Shown here: one piece after another, positions 7,330 through 16,389 of the stretch | Position numbering within the stretch: the first letter of the stretch is position 1 | Layout: every line of letters starts with the position of its first letter | DNA from: Corynebacterium tuberculostearicum | GTDB lineage: Bacteria > Actinomycetota > Actinomycetes > Mycobacteriales > Mycobacteriaceae | DNA length: 64,000 nucleotides | Assembly: GCF_030506365.1 (NCBI RefSeq) | Contig: NZ_CP073092.1 | Coordinates: 2,294,001-2,358,000 of the forward strand | Direction of reading: 5' to 3' | The notes under the pieces: generated by a model | The model's database searches: none | The model's input: the letters and a program-made list of their open reading frames with translations, nothing else | What the model was told of the DNA's origin: nothing | Made by a program: the position numbers and the translations under genes

Positions 7330-8244
7330 TTACTTCTTAACCGAGAACTTCGCGGAAACGATGCGGGCCGCAATGTTGAGGACGGCGATGAGGATAACCA
7401 GCGTCAACGCTGCTCCCCAGAGCTTGTCCAGTACGGCTGGCTGTGCGCCGGCCTTGTACATATCCAGCATCATCAGCGGGAGCGAAGACTGCGAGCCCTT
7501 GAAGGCGTCCCAGTTGATGACGGAAGAGGAACCAACCAAGACCAGCACCGGCGAGGACTCACCCATCACGCGGGCAATCGCCAGCATGATACCGGTGACG
7601 ATGCCGGACAGTGCGGTAGGCAGAACGATGCGAGCGATGGTCTTCCACTTCGGAACGCCGAGTGCGTAGGACGCTTCACGCAGGTCCATGGGGACCACGC
7701 GCAGCATCTCTTCGGTATTGCGCACCACAATCGGAATCATCAGCAGCACCAGGGACAGCGCCACGGCGAAGCCGGAGCGGCCGAAGCCGAACAGGGTGAT
7801 CCACATGGCGAAGATGAACAGGGCCGCAACGATGGAAGGCACACCGGACAGGATGTCCACCATGAAGGTGGTGATGCGGCCGAGCCAGCCGCCCTTGGAG
7901 TACTCCACCAAGTAGATGGCGGTAAAGATGCCGATCGGGATAGAGATAACGGAGGCCAGAATGGTCTGGACGAAGGTACCCACGATGGCGTGAGCAGCAC
8001 CGCCGCCGGCAGAGCTATTCATGATGCCGCGCTGGGAGGCGGTCCACCACTCAGGGTTGAGGATGACGCCACTGCCGCGGGCGATGAGTTCCCACAGAAC
8101 CCACACCAGCGGAACCATGGCCAGAATCATTGCGCCCCAGACCACCGCGGTGGCGATGTTATTGGTCATCTTGCGGGAGCCGGAGATGTCCAGGAAGGTC
8201 GCGCCGCCTTGGGAGGCAGGCTTGGCATTAGTAGTCGTAGTCAT
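7330..8244 (-). CDS. pstA: Phosphate ABC transporter permease PstA
   Basis: 304 residues with six hydrophobic segments. One half of the membrane channel for phosphate. The cytoplasmic EAA-type loop is visible as EASYALGVPKWKTIARIVLP, which contacts PstB. The N-terminus (about 25 residues) is polar and cytoplasmic. Its start lies 14 nt after the pstC stop, with GGAGGGGAGG as ribosome binding site, so pstC and pstA are translated from one message. Confidence 0.96.
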   Translation of the reverse strand: MTTTTNAKPASQGGATFLDISGSRKMTNNIATAVVWGAMILAMVPLVWVLWELIARGSGVILNPEWWTASQRGIMNSSAGGGAAHAIVGTFVQTILASVISIPIGIFTAIYLVEYSKGGWLGRITTFMVDILSGVPSIVAALFIFAMWITLFGFGRSGFAVALSLVLLMIPIVVRNTEEMLRVVPMDLREASYALGVPKWKTIARIVLPTALSGIVTGIMLAIARVMGESSPVLVLVGSSSVINWDAFKGSQSSLPLMMLDMYKAGAQPAVLDKLWGAALTLVILIAVLNIAARIVSAKFSVKK

Positions 8245-8258
8245 TGATCCTCCCCTCC

Positions 8259-9305
8259 TTACTTATTCTTCACGATGGCGCGGGCAATGGCGTTGACCAC
8301 GAAGGTCAGCAAGAACAGCATGAGGCCGGCGGCGATGTAGGCACCAGCGCGCATCTCGTTACCGAACTCAGCAGATGCCAAGGCGATGGCTGTGGCGAAG
8401 GTCGTGCCGCCGTCGAAAAGCGAGAAGCGGAAGTCAATCAGTGGGGAGACAACCATGTACAGCGCCATGGTCTCACCCAACGCACGGCCCAGGCCGAGCA
8501 TGGAGCCGGCGATGTAGCCGGACATGCCGAATGGCAGAACGGTCATGCGGATAACTTCCCAGCGAGTAGCGCCCAGAGCCAGGGCGGATTCCACCTGGCC
8601 CGGAGGGGTCTGCACGAAGACCTCGCGCGCGGTAGCAGCGATGATCGGCAGAATCATCACGGCAAGCACGATGCCACCGGTAAACAGGTTGCGGCCGGTT
8701 GCAAACGACGGCGAGTTATCGAAGACGTGGAACAGGAAGAAGCCACCCGCCCAGGATTCCATCCAGGAGTAGAAACCGGACAGTGCCGGGCCAAGAACCT
8801 GCCAACCCCACAGGCCGTAGACGATGGACGGAACTGCAGCGAGCATGTCCACGAGGAAGCCGAGCGGCTTGACCAAGCGGGCAGGCGCGTAGTTGGACAG
8901 GAAGATGGCGATAGCTAGGGCCACCGGCATAGCCAGCAGAAGGGCGAAGACGGAGATGAGAACGGTCGTGCCGAACATGGTCGGGATACCGAACTTCATC
9001 GCGGAGGTATCGGTGGTCTCCCATCGTCCGCCATAGGTGAAGAAGCCCATGATGCCGCCGTCGTTAACGCCTAGGGCGGGAACCGCACGCCACAGCAGGA
9101 AGGCAGCAATGGCGGCAATCATGACGGTGATAAGTGTTGCCGAAGCGGTGGACAGGAATTCAAAGACACGGTCGCCCGGGCGCTTTACGCCGCTGTTGGC
9201 GCTGGAGGTAGCTACCTCGTCGTGTCCGCTGTTGGAGACTCGCTCGGCAGAGGTGGCGATAGCATCCGTCTGCTCTGGAGCCGTGGTGAGATTATTGTCT
9301 GCCAT
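8259..9305 (-). CDS. pstC: Phosphate ABC transporter permease PstC
   Basis: 348 residues, the second membrane subunit of the phosphate importer. A 60-residue polar N-terminal region precedes the first membrane segment (SATLITVMIAAIAAFLLW), longer than in enterobacteria but usual in actinobacteria. The EAA loop reads ESALALGATRWEVIRMTVLP. It is preceded by a 122-nt intercistronic gap after pstS that contains a hairpin, which may let pstS be expressed above the channel genes. Confidence 0.96.
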   Translation of the reverse strand: MADNNLTTAPEQTDAIATSAERVSNSGHDEVATSSANSGVKRPGDRVFEFLSTASATLITVMIAAIAAFLLWRAVPALGVNDGGIMGFFTYGGRWETTDTSAMKFGIPTMFGTTVLISVFALLLAMPVALAIAIFLSNYAPARLVKPLGFLVDMLAAVPSIVYGLWGWQVLGPALSGFYSWMESWAGGFFLFHVFDNSPSFATGRNLFTGGIVLAVMILPIIAATAREVFVQTPPGQVESALALGATRWEVIRMTVLPFGMSGYIAGSMLGLGRALGETMALYMVVSPLIDFRFSLFDGGTTFATAIALASAEFGNEMRAGAYIAAGLMLFLLTFVVNAIARAIVKNK

Positions 9306-9358
9306 GAGACTGTTAATCCTTTTCAGCGTTAAAAATGGAAAATATCGTTACATACCTG

Positions 9359-9396
9359 CGCCCCCAAAGCGCGAATCGTGTGCGGCAGTGGGGGCG
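9359..9396 (-). terminator. Intercistronic hairpin between pstS and pstC
   Basis: 8-bp outer stem CGCCCCCA/TGGGGGCG with a 22-nt loop that can pair further. There is no T-run. It is probably an attenuating or mRNA-stabilising element rather than a full terminator. Confidence 0.5.
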
Positions 9397-9427
9397 GGGA
9401 GGTATTAAGCTATTGCAGCTTTAGCGC

Positions 9428-10531
9428 TTACTGCAGAGCGTCAACAGCAGCCTTCAGCTTGTCCAAGTGTGCACCCTCAACCGGGATGAAGCCCAGCTCA
9501 GCCAGCTGGTCATCCTGGTGATCCAGGACGGTGGTGAAGAAGGACTTGACCAGCTTGGAGGTCTCCTCATCGTAGCCCTTGGAGCAGACGATGTTGTAGG
9601 TGGTCAGGATGAGCGGGTATGCACCCTCGTTGTCGGAGGAGAACAGTGCCTCGGAGTCAACAACCATGTTGTGCTCGGAGTCGGTCTTCTTGAACTCCAG
9701 GTTCTCCAGAGCCTTGTTGACGGACTCGGTGGACAGCTCAACCGGGCCTTGGCCGAAGTCGATCTTGGCCTTCTTGACGCCCTCGCCTTCCTTCTGGTCT
9801 GCGAAGCCGGCTTCGACGTAGGTGATAGCACCATCGATGCTTGCAACCTGGTCAGCAACGCCGGAGGAGCCATTAGCACCCTCACCAACGGCATCCGGGA
9901 ACTGCTTACCCTCGGAGTCCCAGTCACCGGTAGCAGCCTTCAGGAACTTCTGGAAGTTTGCGGAGGTACCGGACTCGTCAGAACGGAAGATGACGGTGAT
10001 GTCCTTGTCCGGCAGGTCGGTGCCCTCGTTGTCAGCAGCAATGGCCTTGTCGTTCCACTTCTTGATTTCGCCCTTGAAGATCTTGCCCAGGGTCTTGGTG
10101 GAGAGGTTAATCTCGGTGTCACCCAGGTTGTAGGCGATTGCAACCGGACCGATGGTGGTTGGCAGGTGCCATGCCTCGTTGCCATCGCAACGCTTAGCAG
10201 CAGCCTCGACCTCACCCTCGTCTTCCTTCAGAGCGGAGTCAGAACCAGCGAAGTCAGCCTGGCCATTGGTGAAGGCCTCAACGCCGGCGCCGGAACCGGA
10301 AGCGTTGTAGGACAGGGAAGCGTCTGGGTGATCCTCGGAGAACGCAGTCTGGAAGTAGGACATTGCGTTCTGCTGGGAGGATGCGCCGTCGCCGACGAGC
10401 TCGCCGGAGACGTCCTCGCCGCCAGCGGAATCGGAGGAGGAGCCAGACCCCTCAGAGCAAGCTACGAGAGCGGTGGAGGTTGCGGCTACGATGCCGAAGA
10501 TTGCGGCAGTGCGCTTGAAGTTGCGAATCAC
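9428..10531 (-). CDS. pstS: Phosphate-binding lipoprotein PstS
   Basis: 367 residues, the extracytoplasmic phosphate receptor of the Pst importer, lipid-anchored to the outer face of the membrane. The signal peptide ends in the lipobox LVAC with Cys25 as lipidation site, followed by a Ser/Gly/Asp-rich linker. Phosphate-binding segments are visible: GDGASSQQ, FAGSDSAL and FRSDESGTSANF. GTG 10531 has GGAAAGGG seven nt upstream. It is first in the pst operon, with a PHO-box-like tandem repeat about 180 nt upstream. Confidence 0.96.
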   Translation of the reverse strand: MIRNFKRTAAIFGIVAATSTALVACSEGSGSSSDSAGGEDVSGELVGDGASSQQNAMSYFQTAFSEDHPDASLSYNASGSGAGVEAFTNGQADFAGSDSALKEDEGEVEAAAKRCDGNEAWHLPTTIGPVAIAYNLGDTEINLSTKTLGKIFKGEIKKWNDKAIAADNEGTDLPDKDITVIFRSDESGTSANFQKFLKAATGDWDSEGKQFPDAVGEGANGSSGVADQVASIDGAITYVEAGFADQKEGEGVKKAKIDFGQGPVELSTESVNKALENLEFKKTDSEHNMVVDSEALFSSDNEGAYPLILTTYNIVCSKGYDEETSKLVKSFFTTVLDHQDDQLAELGFIPVEGAHLDKLKAAVDALQ

Positions 10532-10703
10532 GGGAAAACCCTTTCCGGTGCAGATCAGAGATTGATTGTCCGAGGAAACCGCATCTCCTAGAGAGATAAT
10601 TCCTGCATCCCGCTCCGCCTTCTGGGGCGAGATGCAGGCGCACAGGTGCGGTTAACTCACAGGGTGTAAAGCTATCTGCAGGATCTGACCAAAAGGGTGC
10701 CAA

Positions 10704-10725
10704 GAGGTGAACACTGGGTGAACAA
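10704..10725 (-). promoter_or_regulatory. PHO-box-like tandem repeat upstream of pstS
   Basis: GGTGAAC occurs at 10706-10712 and 10717-10723, an exact 11-nt period (minus strand GTTCACC-n4-GTTCACC). C. glutamicum PhoR binds 8-bp direct repeats spaced by 3 bp, and streptomycete PHO boxes also use 11-nt GTTCACC units. Confidence 0.65.
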
Positions 10726-10745
10726 ACGTCGTACACCCCATGACG

Positions 10746-11663
10746 TTAGTCACACACGCCCCAAACGACGTGTTCTTCATCAACCTCAAAGCCTAGGCGC
10801 TCGTACGCCTTTAGCGCCGGATCATTATCCGCTTCTACATAAAGAATTACCCGCTGAGCTCCCTTTTCCACCATGCGGCGCAGGCCAATCTGCAGCAGCG
10901 GACCACCCAACTTCTTGCCGCGGTAATCTTCCGCCAAGCCCACCACGTAGACCTCACCGAAGCCCGGAGTTTCCTCCGCATGCCACTTGGTCCAGTGGAA
11001 GCCGGCCAGTGCCAGCTCATCCGCCGTATCCCACAGGAAAAGCAGGTCTGCGGGGTCGAACCAGTCTGCCTCCATGCCGCGGTGCAGGCGATCGAGATCC
11101 CAGCCGCCCTGCTCGGGATGCCAGGAAAAGGCCTCGTTATTGACCTTGAGCCACTGCTCTTCCACAAAGTCCTTGCCCCACTTATCCACCGCCTCGGTGT
11201 AATTCAGGGCGGTCAGTGGCAAGCCTTCGGGGCGGGCGGCCGCTGCGAGCTCTTCTCCCCCGATACCCATGACCACCAGCTTGCGGGTGACCTGCAGGTC
11301 ACGGGAGTGCGCCAGCGCCTGTGCCGCCGGCAGGTTCCCGTGGGCCCAGGCGTGGAGGTTGGGGGTCTTAGCGGCGGCGTCGTAAAGCGCGGCACCATAG
11401 CCCTGCCCGCGGTAATCGGGGGCAATGAATAGCTCGGCGGTAGAGCCCTCCAGACCGGCTACGCCGCACGGCTCCTCCCCTACCCAGGCCACCAAGTGGC
11501 GGTGCTGCAAGCGGGAATCGCTAAGACCGTTGAGGAATTGCTCCGACAGCGGCGCCATCCCATCCTGGCGTTCGGCCTGCTCAGCCAGCGCTTTTACGCG
11601 GCGAGCCAGCTCCGGGGCGTCCGGCAGTTTTTCTTCCGTAATCTTAAAGGCATTGCTAGTCAT
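10746..11663 (-). CDS. mshD: Mycothiol synthase (acetyltransferase)
   Basis: 305 residues. Catalyses the last step of mycothiol synthesis, acetylating Cys-GlcN-Ins with acetyl-CoA; mycothiol is the main thiol of actinobacteria. Two tandem GNAT domains are visible. The degenerate N-terminal one has YRGQGYGA at 84-91. The active C-terminal one has EVYVVGLAEDYRGKKLGGPLL near 225-245 and ends with the typical YVEADNDPALKAYERLGF. A TATTCT box at 11671-11676 lies 7 nt before ATG, so it is probably leaderless. This gene is diagnostic for Actinomycetota. Confidence 0.93.
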   Translation of the reverse strand: MTSNAFKITEEKLPDAPELARRVKALAEQAERQDGMAPLSEQFLNGLSDSRLQHRHLVAWVGEEPCGVAGLEGSTAELFIAPDYRGQGYGAALYDAAAKTPNLHAWAHGNLPAAQALAHSRDLQVTRKLVVMGIGGEELAAAARPEGLPLTALNYTEAVDKWGKDFVEEQWLKVNNEAFSWHPEQGGWDLDRLHRGMEADWFDPADLLFLWDTADELALAGFHWTKWHAEETPGFGEVYVVGLAEDYRGKKLGGPLLQIGLRRMVEKGAQRVILYVEADNDPALKAYERLGFEVDEEHVVWGVCD

Positions 11664-11670
11664 AGGCCCC

Positions 11671-11676
11671 AGAATA
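11671..11676 (-). promoter_or_regulatory. -10 box of leaderless mshD promoter
   Basis: TATTCT on the minus strand, 7 nt before the ATG. It lies back to back with the promoter region of the divergent LmeA-like gene. Confidence 0.55.
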
Positions 11677-11696
11677 CGTAGGGTAAGAATGAAAGG

Positions 11697-12524
11697 GTGA
11701 GTGTTCTAAAGATTGACCGGCGCATCGTGCACGTCCTCCTCGTGGTGTGCGTGCTGATTGCGGCCTGGGTGGCGGATGCCTGCGTGGCTATGCACACGGA
11801 ACACAAGGTGGCTCAAGCCGTGAAAGCCAATTCGCGGCTGGATAATACGCCGGATGTCTTCATCGGCGGCACCCCCTACGTGTGGGCGGCGGCTTCGAAG
11901 GAAATCCCCTATCTCGAGGTCAAGGCCCTGGACGTGGAGGTGCCCAAGCTGGGCATGGTCAATGCTTCGACCGTGCTGCGCGATATTACCGTCACCCCAG
12001 AGCAGGTCATGAACGGCGATATTGAGGGCGCGCCGGTTTCCACCTACTCGCGCGGCATTTCCTTGGATGGTGTGGCGCTGGGCCGCCTGCTGGGGATCAC
12101 CGACCTCTCCATTGCCAACCCGGACGATATTTCCCCCTCCGGTGGCACCTCCGCAGAAGCAGAGCTAACGGGCACCCTGCCTGGCGACGCCCACAAGTCC
12201 ACCGCCAAGGTCACCCTCCGCCTGGTTGGTCCGGAGTTTCGCATGCAGGTCTATGACACGGACGATGAGCGCCTGCAAAAGGCCTTTTCCCTCAACTTCG
12301 ATACCCGGCAGTTACCGCTTCCGGCCCAAGCGACCGCGGTAAAGATGCAGGGAGGCACCATTTCCTTCGAGGTACAGCGCCGCAATATTAAGGTGCAGCT
12401 GGCCCAGCTCTCCCCGCTAGAGATTGAAGGCTCGGAGCAAAAGGCCGTAGAAGAGGCGGAAAAGAAGGCCGCCGATACCAAGCACCGGGTCGGCCCCGCG
12501 CCGCAGACTAGCGCAGGCGAATAA
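11697..12524 (+). CDS. LmeA-like phospholipid-binding protein (DUF2993)
   Basis: 275 residues. One N-terminal membrane segment or uncleaved signal (about residues 9-30, VHVLLVVCVLIAAWVADAC) precedes an extracytoplasmic beta-rich domain with many alternating hydrophobic strands, as in DUF2993. The best known member, mycobacterial LmeA, binds phospholipid and supports lipomannan elongation. That role here is inference. A charged, Glu/Lys-rich C-terminal tail ends the protein. GTG 11697 follows GAAAGG directly, so translation may rely on a short leader. The 3' end overlaps the convergent lipid kinase gene by 17 nt. Confidence 0.72.
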   Translation: MSVLKIDRRIVHVLLVVCVLIAAWVADACVAMHTEHKVAQAVKANSRLDNTPDVFIGGTPYVWAAASKEIPYLEVKALDVEVPKLGMVNASTVLRDITVTPEQVMNGDIEGAPVSTYSRGISLDGVALGRLLGITDLSIANPDDISPSGGTSAEAELTGTLPGDAHKSTAKVTLRLVGPEFRMQVYDTDDERLQKAFSLNFDTRQLPLPAQATAVKMQGGTISFEVQRRNIKVQLAQLSPLEIEGSEQKAVEEAEKKAADTKHRVGPAPQTSAGE

Positions 12525-13554
12525 AGTCCCGGAGAACTTCCTTCATCGTGCGCTGATGGGCTTCCCGCCTATCCTGCGGGGCGAATACCTCGATGGCATC
12601 CTTCACGGAGGCCAAGGTGACCGCATCAAAGCGCCCCTCCGATTCTCCATCGGCTTGGAAGCGCTGCGGTTCGCGGCAGACGAGCTCTACCCGCATGGCA
12701 TCGTCGAAGGCCACCGTCTTTTCCTTGGTGAGCTTATTGAGCCATCCGCGCTTATCGGCACCGAAGAGGTGCAGCAGGCCGACGACGCCACCGAGCCCGC
12801 TAAATTCCTCCAGCCCAAAGAGGGCAAGGCCCTCGTCAAAGGAATTGCGCGGATTAGTTACTACCGGCAGCGGGCCTAGGAAGGTCCACGGGTTGGTATT
12901 GGAGGTAAACAGCAGTGGCACATCGTCCTTGTGCAGCTGCTCGCCGCTGCTGGATTCGGCCGTTACCGCGATATGCGGTGGCTTTTTCCGCGCACGGCTC
13001 CAGGCCCGAATGGCGACATTGAGGTAGCGCAGCGGAGTTGCCGAAAATCCCTGCTCACGAGCGCGATCCACGCGCGCCAGGACATCCGCGTCTAAGCCAA
13101 AACCGGCGTTGACGGCAAACCACCGCTCGTTCCACGTTCCTAGGTAGATGGTGCGGCGCAGATCCCGGTCGAGCATGCGAGCCAGCACATGGGTGGCCTC
13201 CATTGGGGTGTTGGGGAACCCTAGAGCGCGCACAAAGACATTGGCGGAGCCGGTAGGAATTACGGCCAGCGCCGGGATGGACTGCGGATCGGGACGCTGC
13301 TCATCCGCCGGGCCGAGGAGCCCGTTGACTACCTCGTTGACGGTTCCATCTCCTCCCACAGCAATGATGACGTCGTAATCATCCCTGGTCATTCCCTTGA
13401 CCATCTCTTCGGCGTGGCCAGGGTAATGCGTAAATTTCACCTTGAGGTGCAGGCCCTCTACCGCTTGTAGGCAGGGAACGATTTGGCGGAAGAGGGCGTT
13501 GGTTTGTGAGGTCGAGTTTGGATTCGAGATCATCAATGCGTGCACGAGGTCCAA
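12508..13554 (-). CDS. dagK: Diacylglycerol kinase-like lipid kinase
   Basis: 348 residues, DAGK catalytic-domain family (DgkB/YegS fold). The nucleotide-binding motif GGDGTVNEVVNG is at 67-78, preceded by the family's NPNST at the N-terminus. The second signature is IPTGSANVFVRAL, and the C-terminal beta-sandwich domain is present. It would phosphorylate diacylglycerol or a related lipid at the membrane. The exact substrate (diacylglycerol, sphingoid base, or a mannolipid precursor) cannot be read from sequence. It is convergent with the LmeA-like gene, so both neighbours touch envelope lipids. Confidence 0.85.
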   Translation of the reverse strand: MDLVHALMISNPNSTSQTNALFRQIVPCLQAVEGLHLKVKFTHYPGHAEEMVKGMTRDDYDVIIAVGGDGTVNEVVNGLLGPADEQRPDPQSIPALAVIPTGSANVFVRALGFPNTPMEATHVLARMLDRDLRRTIYLGTWNERWFAVNAGFGLDADVLARVDRAREQGFSATPLRYLNVAIRAWSRARKKPPHIAVTAESSSGEQLHKDDVPLLFTSNTNPWTFLGPLPVVTNPRNSFDEGLALFGLEEFSGLGGVVGLLHLFGADKRGWLNKLTKEKTVAFDDAMRVELVCREPQRFQADGESEGRFDAVTLASVKDAIEVFAPQDRREAHQRTMKEVLRDFIRLR

Positions 13555-13598
13555 GTCTAGTAGTTAAAAAGGCGGGTGCACGACTAGGCTGGACGCCC

Positions 13599-14294
13599 AT
13601 GAGCGAAAATAATAATGAAACCACCCCTGAAAACATCGAGACCACCGCGGCTTCCCACCCGGAAAACGATCCAGGAAAACTCAATGGCAACGATGCCGTG
13701 AACCAGGCTGCCGAGCAGTGGAAGGACGCCGCTAGCCGCAATATCCCCGCTCTCGAGCTGGGCGATACCCCGGTACCGGACGATACCGCGAACCTGCGCC
13801 AGGGCCCATCGCTGCACGACGGCCTGCTGGGCCTACTCCCCCTTGTGGGCGTCTGGCAGGGTGAGGGCCAGGCCCACGATACGAAGGGCCAGGAGTACAC
13901 CTTTGGCCAGCAGTTGGTCATCGCCCACGACGGCGAGAATTACCTGACCTTTAGCTCCCGTACCTGGAAGATCGATACCGAAGGCAAGCCGGAAGGCCCG
14001 TCCGTGCGCGAGACCGGCTTCTGGCGCATCTCGGAAAAGGATGAAATCGAGGTCACCTACACCTCTTCTACCGGCATCGTGGAAATCTTCTACGGCGAAC
14101 CCTTCAATGACCGCGCATGGCAGCTGGAATCCGCCTCCACCATGGTTACGGAAACCGGCCCGAAGAACTTGGGCCCAGGCAAGCGCATGTACGGCCTCAT
14201 GCCCAATAACAACCTGGGCTGGGTAGACGAGCGCATGGTTGATGGCGAGATGCGCCCCTACATGTCCGCGGAGCTCACCCGCATCGCCGGCTAA
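13599..14294 (+). CDS. Nitrobindin-like heme-binding beta-barrel protein (FABP family, DUF1794)
   Basis: 231 residues. A polar, acidic 60-residue N-terminal extension precedes a ten-strand barrel beginning with LLGLLPLVGVWQGEG, the GxWxGxG signature of nitrobindins. Family members bind ferric heme through a C-terminal histidine and can isomerise peroxynitrite. I do not see a clear conserved C-terminal His here (the tail is SAELTRIAG), so heme binding is uncertain. ATG 13599 is chosen because a TAGGCT -10 box (13585-13590) lies 8 nt upstream. It overlaps the convergent pabC end by 4 nt. Confidence 0.75.
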   Translation: MSENNNETTPENIETTAASHPENDPGKLNGNDAVNQAAEQWKDAASRNIPALELGDTPVPDDTANLRQGPSLHDGLLGLLPLVGVWQGEGQAHDTKGQEYTFGQQLVIAHDGENYLTFSSRTWKIDTEGKPEGPSVRETGFWRISEKDEIEVTYTSSTGIVEIFYGEPFNDRAWQLESASTMVTETGPKNLGPGKRMYGLMPNNNLGWVDERMVDGEMRPYMSAELTRIAG

Positions 14295-15154
14295 GCCCCA
14301 AGCGCTGCATCAATAAGGTCTCGGATGACGTCCACGTTATCCGGGGCCTTTAATTTTTTGTCATTGAGCCGGGTAACGCGCGCGGCAACGCGCACCGAGG
14401 ACACCAACCACACCGAGTCCGCCTTTTCCAGATACTCCACGGTCAGCGGCTTGGCCTTGCAGCGATAGCCTTTCTCTTTGGCGTGCGCGAAGAGCGCCGC
14501 TTGCGTGGTGCCGGGCAGGATCCCGCGGCCGGCCGCGGTGCGCAGTTTCTCGCCCTTGACGGCCACCACGGTAGAGGTGGCGCCCTCGAGAATTTCTCCG
14601 GTGTCCGGATCGGTGAGGATGAGATCCTCAAAGCCCTTCTCCCGCGCCATGCGCAGCATCGCCATGGTGGCCGCGTAATTGAGCGTCTTGGCGGGCAATT
14701 CCTCCGCTACGTGCCACAGGCGGGGGCTTGTCATGACGGCAACGCCGTGGGTGCGCTGCTCTAGCACCGTCTCCTCAATCGGCTGCACAACAACCCACGC
14801 GCTCGGCCGCCCCGTAGAAGCGCGCCCGCGGGTATAGGTCCACGTGCATTTAGCATCGCCTTGCTCGTCCCCGCAGAAGTCCGCGATGGCGAGCCGGGTG
14901 GCTTCTTCCCACTTGTCCATGGGCGGCTCCGGCAGGTTCATCGTGCGGGCGGAATCGCAGAAGCGCTGCGCGTGGCGCTGCAGGTTAGCGGCTTTGCCTC
15001 CGCGCACGAGCAGGGATTCAAAGATGCCATCGCCGCGGGTGACCGCGGCATCATCGGCGTAGATGAGAGGCAGCGCGGGCATGTGCCTGCGTACCGACCC
15101 TCCAAAGGGCTCCACAACGTAGATGACCGGCTCTTTTCGCGGCGAAAACTTCAT
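14291..15154 (-). CDS. pabC: Aminodeoxychorismate lyase-type aminotransferase class IV
   Basis: 287 residues, PLP fold type IV. It would release pyruvate from aminodeoxychorismate to give p-aminobenzoate for folate. The GDGIFES motif is at 41-47 and the catalytic lysine is Lys156 in ELPAKTLNYAA. The GATSTVVAV segment and GILPGTTQ loop bind the PLP phosphate. Branched-chain or D-amino-acid aminotransferases share this fold, but length and the TRGDGIFESL start favour PabC. It is divergent from ygfZ, itself a folate-binding protein. Confidence 0.82.
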   Translation of the reverse strand: MKFSPRKEPVIYVVEPFGGSVRRHMPALPLIYADDAAVTRGDGIFESLLVRGGKAANLQRHAQRFCDSARTMNLPEPPMDKWEEATRLAIADFCGDEQGDAKCTWTYTRGRASTGRPSAWVVVQPIEETVLEQRTHGVAVMTSPRLWHVAEELPAKTLNYAATMAMLRMAREKGFEDLILTDPDTGEILEGATSTVVAVKGEKLRTAAGRGILPGTTQAALFAHAKEKGYRCKAKPLTVEYLEKADSVWLVSSVRVAARVTRLNDKKLKAPDNVDVIRDLIDAALGA

Positions 15155-15184
15155 ACTTTTGATTATGCCCTACCATCGGTAGTT

Positions 15185-16249
15185 GTGAGTTATTCTTCGC
15201 CTCTTCTGCAGCGCGCCGGTGCCGCGGAGCACCAGGACGCGACCGTACTCGATGCCCAGGGCGTGGCCTGGCACTATGGCAATCCGCTGGGCGAGCAACG
15301 GGCCGCCGATGGCGGCACCATCGTCATTGACCGCTCCCAGCGCCGCGTCATTCGCGTGAGCGGCAAGGACGCCGCCGAGTTTCTGAATAATCTGCTTTCA
15401 CAGAAGCTTGACGACGCCCCCGTGGGCTTCACCGCCGGCGCCCTCGACCTGGACATCCAAGGCCACATCCTCCACCACATGGATATCGTGCGGACCGACG
15501 ATGCCTTTCTTATCGACGTCCCCGCGGCGCAATTCGACTCCCTCTTTAAATTCCTCACCATGATGGTCTTTTGGTCCGAGGTCACCGTAGAGGAAGCAGA
15601 TATCGCCATCCTCACCCTCCTGGGTGAGGCCGATGTTTCGCTGCCCCCCATGGTGGAGTTTTCCCGCCAGGTCCAGTGGCCGGGAATCAAGCGCGTTGAC
15701 CTCGGTGTTCCGCGGGAATCCTTGGTCGAGGCAACGAAACACCTGGAGGAATCCGGTGCACGGCTAGCGGGGCTCATGGCGTTTACCGCCGAGCGCGTGC
15801 GTGCCCGCGAGCCGGAGCTGGCAGCGGATCTGGATAATAAGTCCATCCCCCACGAGGTGCCGCAGTGGATCAGCCGCGGCGTGGATAACCCGGCCCACGT
15901 TCACCTCAATAAGGGCTGCTACCGTGGCCAGGAAACGGTGGCGCGCGTAGAAAATCTGGGCCGCTCCCCTCGTCTATTGGTGCAGCTGCACCTCGACGGC
16001 TCCGCGCCGCAACGGCCAAATGTGGGCGATGACATTACTTTCAACGGACGTAAGGTAGGCCGCATCGGCACGATTGTGGATGACTGCGATTTTGGCCCCA
16101 TTGCCCTAGGCCTCGTGAAGCGCTCTGCGCTGGACGCCGGCACCCTAGAAGTAGGCGATACGGCGGCGTCTATCGATCCTTCCTCCATCCCCGAGGATGA
16201 GGGCCCCAAGGCTGGGCGCGAGGCGGTAAACCGGCTGCGCGGGCGTTAG
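15185..16249 (+). CDS. ygfZ: Folate-binding protein YgfZ/GcvT-like
   Basis: 354 residues, GcvT-fold. YgfZ proteins help iron-sulfur cluster assembly or repair using tetrahydrofolate. The diagnostic motif KGCYRGQE is at 243-250, including the family's conserved cysteine, followed by a C-terminal barrel domain. Unlike true glycine-cleavage T protein there is no lipoyl-system gene nearby. GTG 15185 is chosen because a TACCAT -10-like box (15171-15176) lies 8 nt upstream and an earlier start would run across divergent pabC. Annotation as aminomethyltransferase would be misleading. Confidence 0.88.
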   Translation: MSYSSPLLQRAGAAEHQDATVLDAQGVAWHYGNPLGEQRAADGGTIVIDRSQRRVIRVSGKDAAEFLNNLLSQKLDDAPVGFTAGALDLDIQGHILHHMDIVRTDDAFLIDVPAAQFDSLFKFLTMMVFWSEVTVEEADIAILTLLGEADVSLPPMVEFSRQVQWPGIKRVDLGVPRESLVEATKHLEESGARLAGLMAFTAERVRAREPELAADLDNKSIPHEVPQWISRGVDNPAHVHLNKGCYRGQETVARVENLGRSPRLLVQLHLDGSAPQRPNVGDDITFNGRKVGRIGTIVDDCDFGPIALGLVKRSALDAGTLEVGDTAASIDPSSIPEDEGPKAGREAVNRLRGR

Positions 16250-16389
16250 ATCTCCCACTAGCTAGGGGGCGGTGCGGAATTTTTTCGTCACACAGGCTAT
16301 TGTGTCTTACAGGAAGATACTCAATAGACAAGTCGATGGGGCGCCCAAGAATCCCTGGCGCGCCCTACTAACCCAAGGGGGTCATGCAC

